A stretch of 7,012 nucleotides of DNA from Anaerolineae bacterium (GTDB lineage: Bacteria; Chloroflexota; Anaerolineae; Anaerolineales; E44-bin32), in contig DAOVIK010000077.1 in the NCBI GenBank assembly GCA_030673735.1, forward strand, positions 1 to 7,012, given 5' to 3'. A program made the position numbers and the translations under genes. The notes beneath the pieces were generated by a model, which did not search any database, had not been told where the DNA came from, and saw only the letters and a list, made by a program, of their open reading frames with translations. The number at the start of each line of letters is the position of its first letter. Position 1 is the stretch's first letter. Below are positions 1-6,743 of the stretch, piece by piece.

Positions 1-4
1 CACG

Positions 5-517
5 ATGAGCTACCTCGGTGTGCTAAAAGCAGCAGACATATTCTATAAGCTTTCGCCGCAGCAGATTGAGCAGATTGCGTCAATCTGTGACGAGAAGATC
101 TTTCGCTTAGGCGAGATGATCTTCGAAGAGAACACCACCGGCGATGAGCTATACATCATCGCTTATGGAGAGGTTGAGATCCTGATCGATCCGGCTTTGG
201 TTAGCGGCCGATCGGACACGCCCAGTCACCCGACCACAATCACGACGCTTCGGCGCGGCCAATCTTTCGGAGAGATCGCGCTGGTCGATCAGGGAATCCG
301 GTCTGCAGGCGCCCGCAGCGCAAGCTCAGAAATTAGGCTACTCACCATCCCCAGAGAGAAGCTGACCTCGCTATGCGATAGCGATCCCGCGTTGGGATAC
401 CGTCTGATGCGAAACCTCGCCACCGACCTGGCGATGAAAATGCGCAACACCGACCTGCTGATGCGCGAGAAGCTTCTCTACGAAAGTGATAGTCGAAGCA
501 GCTCATCCAACCGGTGA
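5..517 (+). CDS. Stand-alone cyclic nucleotide-binding domain protein
   Basis: A 170-residue protein consisting almost entirely of one cNMP-binding (Crp-fold) domain. Residues 8-30 form the leading helix pair (the ADIFYKLS motif is typical of such domains). Beta strands follow (DELYIIAYGEVEI, 47-59). The phosphate-binding cassette is at 88-101, with F88-G89-E90-I91-A92-L93 and the conserved arginine R99 followed by S100-A101, so the key cNMP contacts look intact. After the domain there is a helical stretch (129-158) and a polar Ser-rich tail. There is no helix-turn-helix, so it is not a Crp-type transcription factor by itself. It is probably a small cytoplasmic sensor or partner protein that binds cAMP or cGMP. 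The ATG at base 5 fits the usual domain start, but its ribosome binding site lies outside the window and a longer N-terminus cannot be excluded. The gene is separated from the Liv operon by 471 nt that include a promoter, so co-regulation is unproven. Confidence 0.85.
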   Translation: MSYLGVLKAADIFYKLSPQQIEQIASICDEKIFRLGEMIFEENTTGDELYIIAYGEVEILIDPALVSGRSDTPSHPTTITTLRRGQSFGEIALVDQGIRSAGARSASSEIRLLTIPREKLTSLCDSDPALGYRLMRNLATDLAMKMRNTDLLMREKLLYESDSRSSSSNR

Positions 518-766
518 TACCGCAAATAAATCTACTTCCTTCACAAGTGCGATGGAAGATTCAGCATTGATCTGATCGAAGATTTGTTATAAGATGCTTG
601 GAGACGGAGACAAATTATCGGAAGAAATCCCCCTATGGTGGATAAGCAATAAGCCTGAGTTCCCCGATGCTGGGGTCCAGACAGAGCGAGCGACTTCGGC
701 AGGCGTTGTTGTTTCTTGCAATTTCCAGATGTTGGAGTAGGATTGGCGGAATCCCGGTGCCAAAGG
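518..766. other. Non-coding spacer without a supported gene
   Basis: No open reading frame here has a ribosome binding site or recognisable protein. Small potential hairpins are present: 627-643 (ATCC-CC and GG-GGAT arms around a TAT loop, one mismatch) and 655-680 (CCCC and GGGG arms around a six-base loop, with outer CTG/CAG). Neither is followed by a T-run, so a terminator for the upstream gene is not clear. A weak promoter-like pair (TTGCAA at 716 and TAGGAT at 738) is not convincing. Confidence 0.5.
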
Positions 767-794
767 TTGACACCGAGGAAAACCTGCACATAAT
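767..794 (+). promoter_or_regulatory. Sigma70-type promoter of the Liv operon
   Basis: A perfect -35 hexamer TTGACA lies at 767-772. After a 16-bp spacer comes CATAAT at 789-794, which matches five of six bases of the -10 consensus. Transcription would begin near 800-802, about 187 nt before the binding-protein start codon. It is the best promoter candidate in the 471-nt gap and points into the Liv operon. The call rests on hexamer match and spacing only; start-site mapping is not available. Confidence 0.65.
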
Positions 795-800
795 ACTAGC

Positions 801-988
801 CTATTGGTTTGTGGACGTTCATCATTCGATTCTTCGCAGATACCGGGAATGTTCTAACCCTCGGAAGACTGCATAGGAAAGGAGGGTGCTGGAGCGCTAA
901 AAAACTTGTGCACCATCTTGCTTTTGGGAAACACAAGAAAGCAGCCCTAGATCGATTGGGGCATTCTCTAATAGGAGGAGAAGTAACA
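801..988 (+). promoter_or_regulatory. Long 5' leader with overlapping potential helices
   Basis: If the promoter at 767-794 is used, the mRNA has a ~187-nt untranslated leader. Complementary arms seen by eye are: GCAG 836-839 with CTGC 869-872, enclosing CCGGG 843-847 with CCCTCGG 858-864 (one bulge); ACCCTC 857-862 with GAGGGT 882-887; GGTGC 885-889 with GCACC 910-914; CTTGTG 905-910 with CACAAG 932-937; TGCTTT 919-924 with AAAGCA 938-943; and GCCCTAG 944-950 with TTGGGGC 956-962 (two G-U pairs), 10 nt before the Shine-Dalgarno. Several share bases and cannot form together, which suits a switching leader. However, helices of 5-6 bp also arise by chance. No known riboswitch consensus was recognised. 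Confidence 0.35.
973..980 (+). promoter_or_regulatory. Strong ribosome binding site for the binding protein
   Basis: AGGAGGAG stands 8-10 nt before the ATG at 989 and decides that start over in-frame upstream codons (for example those near 809 and 908). Only the 989 start places a lipoprotein signal peptide directly at the N-terminus. A second purine-rich stretch, AAAGGAGGG at 878-886, has no usable start codon at the right distance. Confidence 0.85.
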
Positions 989-2242
989 ATGAAACGACTA
1001 TTTGCAGTATTGTCTTTGCTCATGGTCGCTAGTGTTGCCTTGGGAGCGTGCGCGGCGCCATTCGATTGCGATGACGCGATCGGCTGCGTCGATATCGCGC
1101 CGGGTGACCCCATTCACATCGGGGCCATGCTCACTATCTCTGGTGCAACCGCGTTCCTGGGCGAAGACTCACGCGGCGGCGTTGAGATCGCTATCGCCGA
1201 TCGAGACACAGAGCTGCTCGACCACCCAATCCAGCTGACGGTTGAGGACTCGCTGTGCAGCGCGGAGGGTGGCCAGACTGCAGCCACCAAGATCACGGCG
1301 GATCCCACGATCGTTGGCGTGATCGGCACCAACTGCTCCAGCGCCATGACCGCGGCAATGTCCACCATGAGCGCCTCCGGAGTGACAACTCTATCACCGA
1401 CCAACACTGCTCCGGCGCTGACCTTGATCGGCGAAGAATACACCTGGGAGCCCGGCTACTTCCGCGTCTGCCACACCGACCTGTTCCAGGGCGCGGTGGC
1501 GGCTGAGTTCGCCTACAACGAACTCGGAGCGCGCACGCTGGCAACCATCCATGACGGGAGCCCGTACGCTGATCAGCTGCAGGAAGTGATGGCCGCCAGG
1601 TTCGCCGAGTTGGGCGGCACGGTCACCTTCCAGGGCGCTGTGAATGTCGGCGACACCGATATGCGCACCATCCTAACCACCGTCGCAGCTGACACTCCTG
1701 ATGTGCTGTACTTCCCGATCTTCGAGCCCGAAGGTCCGTTCATCGTCGCTCAGTCCTCTGAGATCTCCGGACTGGAAGACACGATCCTCATCGGTGCTGA
1801 CGGCCTGCTGGTCGCCGGCTTCCCTGAGAATTCGGGTGAGAATGCAATCGGCATGTACTTGTCAGGACCGTACGTCTCCGGCGCTTCGTATGATGAGTTC
1901 CTCACCAAGTGGGACGACCAGATCGGCGGCGTCCCGCCGAGCGGCTTCCATGCGTTCGCCTACGACGCTACCAACATCCTGCTTGACGCCATCGAGGAAG
2001 TCGCAGTGGTGGATTCTGACGGCACGGTGCACATCGGCCGCCAGGCCCTGCGCGATGCCGTGACTGCCACAACCGGCTTCGATGGATTGACGGGCGTTCT
2101 CGACTGCGGCCAGAAGGTCTTCGGTGAAGGCCTTACCGCCAATGGCGACTGCGCCACTGGTGAGGCTCTGGGAGTCTTCAAGATCACCGCAGCCGAGGTC
2201 CTTGAGGACAATTGGCCGCCACCAGTAGAATACACGCCCTAG
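989..2242 (+). CDS. livJ: Branched-chain amino acid ABC transporter substrate-binding lipoprotein
   Basis: A 417-residue extracytoplasmic solute-binding protein of the LivJ/LivK type I periplasmic-binding fold. It captures an amino acid, probably branched-chain or a related polar one, and presents it to LivHM. Residues 1-21 are a lipoprotein signal: K2-R3, a hydrophobic core, and lipobox L18-G19-A20-C21, so Cys21 would be the lipidated anchor. C90 and C116 fit the disulfide pair known in E. coli LivJ, and C116-S117-S118 plus S136-P137-T138-N139-T140 match the ligand-binding loops. D271 in I-G-A-D-G-L appears to replace the glutamate found in LivJ. Extra cysteine pairs, C27/C33 and C373/C388, may form further disulfides. 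At 417 residues it is longer than E. coli LivJ (about 367). It is first in the operon, followed by a hairpin that could raise its expression above the membrane genes. Substrate is not determinable from sequence alone. Confidence 0.92.
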   Translation: MKRLFAVLSLLMVASVALGACAAPFDCDDAIGCVDIAPGDPIHIGAMLTISGATAFLGEDSRGGVEIAIADRDTELLDHPIQLTVEDSLCSAEGGQTAATKITADPTIVGVIGTNCSSAMTAAMSTMSASGVTTLSPTNTAPALTLIGEEYTWEPGYFRVCHTDLFQGAVAAEFAYNELGARTLATIHDGSPYADQLQEVMAARFAELGGTVTFQGAVNVGDTDMRTILTTVAADTPDVLYFPIFEPEGPFIVAQSSEISGLEDTILIGADGLLVAGFPENSGENAIGMYLSGPYVSGASYDEFLTKWDDQIGGVPPSGFHAFAYDATNILLDAIEEVAVVDSDGTVHIGRQALRDAVTATTGFDGLTGVLDCGQKVFGEGLTANGDCATGEALGVFKITAAEVLEDNWPPPVEYTP

Positions 2243-2297
2243 GCGGCTGGCTACTGACTAGGCCTGGTTGTCCTTGCACTGGCCTCTAGGCCAAGAT

Positions 2298-2336
2298 CGG
2301 GTGAGCCAGAGATGCAATTCATCCCTGGCTCACCCG
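2298..2336 (+). promoter_or_regulatory. Inter-gene hairpin between binding protein and livH
   Basis: A perfect 12-bp inverted repeat: CGGGTGAGCCAG at 2298-2309 and CTGGCTCACCCG at 2325-2336. Inside it, GATG 2311-2314 pairs with CATC 2320-2323 after one A/C mismatch, leaving a five-base loop. A smaller hairpin (TGGCC/GGCCA, 2279-2292) lies just upstream. There is no T-run after the stem, so it is not a standard intrinsic terminator. Its place 56 nt after the binding-protein stop fits an mRNA-stabilising or partially terminating element that gives more binding protein than permease, as known for other ABC importer operons. That role is inferred. Confidence 0.65.
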
Positions 2337-2371
2337 TGCATGTTCACAAGCACATCGTATGAGGCGCCTTG

Positions 2372-3436
2372 ATGCTTAGACGATACCTCGAACGCTTCAA
2401 TTGGCTTGACTTCATCCTATTGATGTTCCGTGTGGTCATACTTGTGGCAATCGCCATCGGTATCTTCAACAGCGTACGCGCAGCCAAGTACACTGATAAC
2501 CAATGGGCTACTTTGGTTTTTGCTGGCTTGGCCCAAGGGAGCATCTACGCACTCATTGCTATGGGCTACACGTTGGTGTACGGCATCCTGCTTATGATCA
2601 ACTTCGCACACGGCGAAATCTATATGGCAGGCGCCCTCACCGTGGTGTTCATTGCCCACATATTCAACGATAGCGGATTCCTGAATGCCCAGCCACTGTT
2701 GGCTATCTTGATAATGATCGTGATTGCCGCAGCTGTCTCTACAATCCTCAACGTTGTCGTCGAACGGCTTGCATATAAGCCCCTCCGCGGCGCGCCGCGT
2801 CTGGTGCCTCTGATCACCGCCATTGGCGCTTCATTCGCTCTGCAATACACGTTCCGCGGTCTATATGGTGCCCAATACCGCGCCTACCCTGAGGTCAAGG
2901 CCTTGCGCGAGCTGGTGACTGTCTTCGGCTACAAGGTGCCCTTGGTGCAGTTGGTGGTCCCCGCTTCAGCGTTGGTGCTGATGCTGGGCCTGTATTTCTT
3001 TGTGGAACGCACCAAGATGGGCAAGGCAATGCGCTCCGTCTCCGAAGACAAGGACGTCGCCCGCTTGATGGGGATCAACATCGACCGCGTGATCGTCATC
3101 ACCTTTGCTCTCGGCGGCGCATTGGCCGGCGCAGCAGGCGTGTTCAATGGCCTCTTCCGCCCTCAAGGCATTAACTTCTACATGGGCTTTTTCCCCGGTC
3201 TTAAGGCCTTCACCGCAGCAGTGCTGGGCGGCATTGGCAACATCGCGGGAGCGATGGTCGGCGGTGTCTTTCTAGGGCTGCTTGAATCCCTCGGTCCGAA
3301 CCTAATTCTCGAGGGGCTGGGGATTCCGTCCGTCAATCAGCTCAAGGACGCGCTCTCTTTCACCATGCTGGTGCTGATCTTGATCTTCCGCCCGCAGGGC
3401 ATCTTCGGTGAAAGACTCGCCGAGAAGAAGGCGTGA
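2372..3436 (+). CDS. livH: Branched-chain amino acid ABC permease LivH
   Basis: A 354-residue integral membrane permease, one half of the LivH-LivM translocation channel. The family hallmark QGSIYALIAMGYTLVYGI (55-72) leads into INFAHGE (76-82). The cytoplasmic coupling loop that contacts the ATPase is at 217-235 (GKAMRSVSEDKDVARLMGI). GGIGNIAGAMVGG (286-298) and the C-terminal IFRPQGIFG (338-346) are also typical. It is longer than E. coli LivH (308). Residues 1-45 form an N-terminal addition with a likely extra membrane helix at about 13-33. The ATG at 2372 was chosen over the adjacent TTG at 2369 because GAGGCG at 2361-2366 gives a plausible ribosome binding site. It follows the binding-protein gene after 129 nt with a hairpin and is spaced 9 nt from livM, indicating co-transcription. 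Confidence 0.93.
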   Translation: MLRRYLERFNWLDFILLMFRVVILVAIAIGIFNSVRAAKYTDNQWATLVFAGLAQGSIYALIAMGYTLVYGILLMINFAHGEIYMAGALTVVFIAHIFNDSGFLNAQPLLAILIMIVIAAAVSTILNVVVERLAYKPLRGAPRLVPLITAIGASFALQYTFRGLYGAQYRAYPEVKALRELVTVFGYKVPLVQLVVPASALVLMLGLYFFVERTKMGKAMRSVSEDKDVARLMGINIDRVIVITFALGGALAGAAGVFNGLFRPQGINFYMGFFPGLKAFTAAVLGGIGNIAGAMVGGVFLGLLESLGPNLILEGLGIPSVNQLKDALSFTMLVLILIFRPQGIFGERLAEKKA

Positions 3437-3445
3437 GGTGACGAA

Positions 3446-5146
3446 GTGAATAACCAGATAGGTCCCAACTGGCGCACGATCGTCCGCTTCGGCCTTATCG
3501 GCGGGGTTGTCGCACTTTACCTCAGCGTGATCGGGATGGTGGAAGCCTTTTCGGCTCGCAACCTTATAGGCACTTTCATCACCTTGGCGCAAATTCTTAT
3601 CTTCGGCGGCCCCTTTGTCGCCGGATATCTGACCGCACGTGAGTTCAAGGACAAACCCCGAACGACCATCATCTTGTGTGGGTTGGCTGCGGGTGCAATG
3701 GCCAGCATTTTCCAGGTGATGTTGATACTCATAGCTCATGCGGTTGACTTGCGCTTCATGTTCGTGAGCATCTCGCCAGGATTGATGGAGATCCTTACCT
3801 TCGGGCAAGGGCAATACCTCGGCAGCTTGATCCTGGCGGCTCTTTCCGCGGTGATGGGAGCCATCGGCGCCGGCTATTTCCTGTTGCCAGGGACGATTAG
3901 CAGGACGCTTACCAGCGCTGTGGTGGTCACCCTGGGAGTCGGTCTGTTCTCAGAGAACGTCAACCAAATCCTGTCTAGCAACTGGCTGTCTTTGATCGGG
4001 GGCCGAAGCGTTGCTAGACTTCTCATCCAGCAGAAGTCCCTCAACCCAATTGTGGCACTTGTGCTCTTCCTCGCTGTCGGTGGACTTACCTACTGGCGAG
4101 CAACGCGTGCCAAGGCACAGGTAGAATCTGACGATGAGAGCCCCGCCACAGGAAGACAAAAGCGGTTCCGGACCGTGATGCTCATTATCGCCATCGGGGC
4201 GCTGCTGGGACTACCATGGATCGTGGGCCGCTTCCTGAGCCAGGTCCTGTTCATGGTCGGCCTCTACATCATGATGGGATTGGGCCTCAACATCGTGGTG
4301 GGCTACGCAGGATTGCTGGACCTGGGATATGTGGCCTTCTTTGCCTTTGGCGCCTACACCATGGGCGTGATCACTTCCGCAAGTCCGCTCGGACTGACGA
4401 ATCTCAACTTCTGGATTGCGCTTCCCATATGCGCCATCGTGGGTGTGCTGACCGGTTTTGTGCTCGGGGTTCCTGTTCTCAGGATGCGCGGCGATTACTT
4501 GGCCATCGTCACGCTGGGGTTCGGTGAGATCATCCGCATCCTGGCCCTCTCGGACTGGTTGGCGCCCTTCATCGGCGGCGCGCAGGGCATTCTGCATATC
4601 CCCTATCCGAGCATCGCGGGCTTCCAATTCAAGACCCCTGAATGGATGTATTACCTTGTTATCATCGGATCCTTGCTGGCCGGATTCCTCACTATCCGCT
4701 TGCGGGAGTCTCGTCTTGGCCGGCAGTGGATGGCCATGCGCGAGGACGAGGACGTCGCGGAGGCGATGGGCATCAACCTGGTACAAACAAAGCTGCTCGC
4801 TTTCGCCATCGGCGCCGCGTTTTCTGCTCTTGCCGGTGGCATTTTCGCCGCCCGGCTGGGCACGATCTTCCCCCACACTTTCAACCTCCTGTGGTCGATC
4901 AACGCGCTTTCATTGATCATCGTGGGCGGCATGGGGAGCATTCCAGGAGTTATGGTGGGGGCGCTCATTCTGGTTGGACTGCCTGAGCTGCTGCGTGAGT
5001 TCCAGGAATACCGACTGCTGATGTACGGCATCTTGCTCGTCGTGATGATGCTTGTTAAGCCGGAAGGATTCGTGCCCGCAGCTCGTCGGCAGCAGGAACT
5101 CCGGGCTCACGCTAAAGAATCCGCGGTTGGTACCGCGGCAGACTAG
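3446..5146 (+). CDS. livM: Branched-chain amino acid ABC permease LivM with large N-terminal membrane extension
   Basis: A 566-residue permease that pairs with LivH. The conserved LivM core occupies about 240-545: LNIVVGYAGLLDLGYVAFFAFGAY (281-304), VLRMRGDYLAIVTLGFGEI (344-362), the ATPase-coupling loop GRQWMAMREDEDVAEAMGIN (425-444), IIVGGMGSIPG (491-501) and VKPEGF (537-542). Ahead of it are ~240 residues with about six hydrophobic stretches (roughly 14-33, 40-62, 73-99, 122-146, 154-170, 199-217) and a charged linker at 218-240. E. coli LivM is about 425 residues, so this is unusually long even allowing for its own N-terminal region. The GTG start at 3446 has GAGGTG five nt upstream, and the hydrophobic extension is continuous from it. 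The reading frame is open throughout, so this is not a frameshift fusion. A 22-nt gap leads to livG. Confidence 0.92.
   Translation: MNNQIGPNWRTIVRFGLIGGVVALYLSVIGMVEAFSARNLIGTFITLAQILIFGGPFVAGYLTAREFKDKPRTTIILCGLAAGAMASIFQVMLILIAHAVDLRFMFVSISPGLMEILTFGQGQYLGSLILAALSAVMGAIGAGYFLLPGTISRTLTSAVVVTLGVGLFSENVNQILSSNWLSLIGGRSVARLLIQQKSLNPIVALVLFLAVGGLTYWRATRAKAQVESDDESPATGRQKRFRTVMLIIAIGALLGLPWIVGRFLSQVLFMVGLYIMMGLGLNIVVGYAGLLDLGYVAFFAFGAYTMGVITSASPLGLTNLNFWIALPICAIVGVLTGFVLGVPVLRMRGDYLAIVTLGFGEIIRILALSDWLAPFIGGAQGILHIPYPSIAGFQFKTPEWMYYLVIIGSLLAGFLTIRLRESRLGRQWMAMREDEDVAEAMGINLVQTKLLAFAIGAAFSALAGGIFAARLGTIFPHTFNLLWSINALSLIIVGGMGSIPGVMVGALILVGLPELLREFQEYRLLMYGILLVVMMLVKPEGFVPAARRQQELRAHAKESAVGTAAD
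5121..5138 (+). promoter_or_regulatory. GC-rich hairpin at the end of livM
   Basis: CCGCGGT (5121-5127) and ACCGCGG (5132-5138) form a perfect 7-bp stem around the loop TGGT, inside the last codons of livM and 30 nt before the livG start. No T-run follows, so termination is unlikely. It could affect mRNA stability or livG translation, or be a by-product of the Ser-Ala-Val-Gly-Thr-Ala-Ala codons. Confidence 0.4.
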
Positions 5147-5168
5147 GCGAAGTTAACTGGAGAATGAT

Positions 5169-5972
5169 ATGGGGTCGATACTTACCGCGACCAAAGTGAC
5201 GAAGACCTTCGGTGGCCTGGTGGCCGTGAGCGAGTTCGATCTCGAGGTCGAGGAGCTCTCGATCTCGAGTGTGATCGGCCCCAACGGCGCCGGAAAGACC
5301 ACCTTCTTCAATTGCGCAACCGGCTTCTACAAGGTCGACGATGGCCAGATTGACTTCAACGGTCATCAGATCCAGGGTTTTTCACCTGACCGGATCACTC
5401 GCCTTGGGATTTCACGCACTTACCAGAACATCCGTCTGTTTGCCGACATGACTGCCATCGAGAACATCCTCGTCGGGCAGCATCCACTGCTCAAGACCTT
5501 CTGGATGGAATCGATTGTGAATTCACGTAGGTTCAGGAACGAAGAAAAAGAGGCGCTTGAGGAAGCCAACCGACTGCTGCATTTCGTTGGTCTCAAGGGA
5601 ATGGGCGATCTCATGGCGCGCAACTTGCCGTATGGCGCTCAGCGACGGCTGGAATTGGCGCGGGCTTTGGCCAACAAACCCAAGATCCTCCTTCTCGACG
5701 AACCGACAGCCGGAATGAACCCTCACGAGTCGGCCGAGATGATGCGCTTCATCCAGAACCTGCGCAACGAATTGGGCATCACCATCTTGCTGATCGAACA
5801 CGACATGCGGGTAGTCATGGGCATCTCAGAAAAAGTCACCGTTCTCGACTATGGCGTCAAGATCGCCGAAGGCACTCCTGCGGAGATCCAGCGCAATCCA
5901 CGCGTGATCGAAGCTTATCTCGGACGCGGCGCCGCAACCGGCCTCAAGACCGAGGCCGTGGTCGAAGCATAA
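5169..5972 (+). CDS. livG: Branched-chain amino acid ABC transporter ATP-binding protein LivG
   Basis: A 267-residue cytoplasmic ABC ATPase (E. coli LivG is 255) that hydrolyses ATP with LivF to drive LivHM. Walker A is GPNGAGKTT at 37-45, the Q-loop glutamine is Q86 (TYQNIRLF), the family-type signature is LPYGAQRRLE at 153-162, Walker B is ILLLDEP at 173-179 with catalytic E178, and the H-loop histidine is H211 (IEHDM). The C-terminal V-I-E-A-Y-L-G (246-252) is the usual Liv ATPase end, followed by a short Ala-rich tail. The ATG at 5169 is preceded by GGAG at 5159-5162. One oddity: just before Walker A the common Gly-Glu turn (typically EEGEI) reads E-E-L-S-I (28-32), while all nucleotide-binding motifs are intact. 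The stop codon is 12 nt before livF. Confidence 0.94.
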   Translation: MGSILTATKVTKTFGGLVAVSEFDLEVEELSISSVIGPNGAGKTTFFNCATGFYKVDDGQIDFNGHQIQGFSPDRITRLGISRTYQNIRLFADMTAIENILVGQHPLLKTFWMESIVNSRRFRNEEKEALEEANRLLHFVGLKGMGDLMARNLPYGAQRRLELARALANKPKILLLDEPTAGMNPHESAEMMRFIQNLRNELGITILLIEHDMRVVMGISEKVTVLDYGVKIAEGTPAEIQRNPRVIEAYLGRGAATGLKTEAVVEA

Positions 5973-5984
5973 GGAGCAGCGTGC

Positions 5985-6698
5985 ATGGCAATGCTCGAAT
6001 TGAACGACGTTCATGCATACTATGGAAACATCCACGCCCTGAAAGGCATATCGATCGACGTAAGTGAGGGCGAGATTGTAACGTTGATCGGTGCCAATGG
6101 CGCCGGAAAAACTACCACGTTGAAGACAATCAGCGGCCTTCTCAGACCCAGACAAGGCGAAGTCTCCTTCGAAGGCGAAGAGCTGACGGAGTTCCCGGCC
6201 CATGAGATCGTATACAAGGGCATCGCCATGGTTCCCGAAGGGCGAGGCATCTTCTCCAAGCTGACAGTGGTTGAGAACCTGGAGATGGGCGCCTACTCCC
6301 GCTCCGATAAGGACGGCATCTCCTCCGATCTCGACCGTGTGTTTACGCTCTTCCCACGGCTCCAGGAGCGCCGGAGACAGGTCGCAGGAACCCTATCCGG
6401 CGGAGAGCAGCAGATGTTGGCCACTGCCAGGGCCCTGATGGCCCGCCCTCGCCTTCTGCTGATGGACGAGCCTTCCATGGGATTGGCGCCTGTGCTTGTG
6501 GAAAGCGTGTTCGAAACCATCCAGGAGATCAAAGACGAAGGCACAACCATCCTGCTGGTGGAGCAGAATGCCCACATGGCGCTGCAAGTTGCCGATAGAG
6601 GCTACGTGCTCCAAACTGGTGAGATCGTGCTGAAGGATTCGGCCCAAGGACTGCGCGATAACGCAGAAGTTCAGAAAGCATATTTGGGAATGCAATAG
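5985..6698 (+). CDS. livF: Branched-chain amino acid ABC transporter ATP-binding protein LivF
   Basis: A 237-residue ABC ATPase, the same length as E. coli LivF, and partner of LivG. Walker A is GANGAGKTT at 36-44, the LivF-typical MVPEGRGIF segment replaces a normal Q-loop at 82-90, the signature is LSGGEQQ at 137-143, and Walker B is LLLMDEP at 157-163. The position of the H-loop reads V-E-Q-N (192-195), so glutamine stands where LivG has histidine; this is normal for the LivF family and suggests unequal ATP sites. It ends in the usual K-A-Y-L-G (231-235). The ATG at 5985 has AAGGAG at 5971-5976, overlapping the livG stop, with 8 nt spacing, so translation is probably coupled to livG. It is the last gene of the transporter block. 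Confidence 0.95.
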   Translation: MAMLELNDVHAYYGNIHALKGISIDVSEGEIVTLIGANGAGKTTTLKTISGLLRPRQGEVSFEGEELTEFPAHEIVYKGIAMVPEGRGIFSKLTVVENLEMGAYSRSDKDGISSDLDRVFTLFPRLQERRRQVAGTLSGGEQQMLATARALMARPRLLLMDEPSMGLAPVLVESVFETIQEIKDEGTTILLVEQNAHMALQVADRGYVLQTGEIVLKDSAQGLRDNAEVQKAYLGMQ

Positions 6699-6743
6699 CC
6701 TGCTATCCGGCATTCCCTGAATACCGAAACGAGACAACTTCAT

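Noticed and set aside
716..743. Second promoter-like pair TTGCAA-16-TAGGAT
   Set aside because: The match to both hexamers is weak compared with the pair at 767-794.
667..876. A 69-codon open frame in the gap before the binding-protein gene
   Set aside because: It has no ribosome binding site, overlaps the best promoter and leader, and its translation shows no recognisable domain.
878..900. Shine-Dalgarno-like AAAGGAGGG followed by GTG-CTG-GAG-CGC-TAA as a leader peptide
   Set aside because: The GTG overlaps the motif itself, so spacing is impossible, and the frame has only four sense codons.
809..988. In-frame 60-codon upstream extension of the binding-protein gene
   Set aside because: It would bury the lipoprotein signal peptide, and the strong AGGAGGAG motif points to the ATG at 989. 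It also begins just after the likely transcription start.
3302..3814. A 170-codon minus-strand open frame across the livH/livM junction
   Set aside because: It overlaps two well-supported genes and encodes a low-complexity polar sequence with no family resemblance.
4211..4876. A 221-codon minus-strand open frame opposite livM
   Set aside because: It is antisense to a highly conserved permease core, is rich in charged residues without any domain, and is explained by the codon pattern of the real gene.
6192..6570. LivF apparently lacking the H-loop histidine and normal Q-loop
   Set aside because: V-E-Q-N and V-P-E-G-R at these places are the usual LivF family sequences, not a defect.
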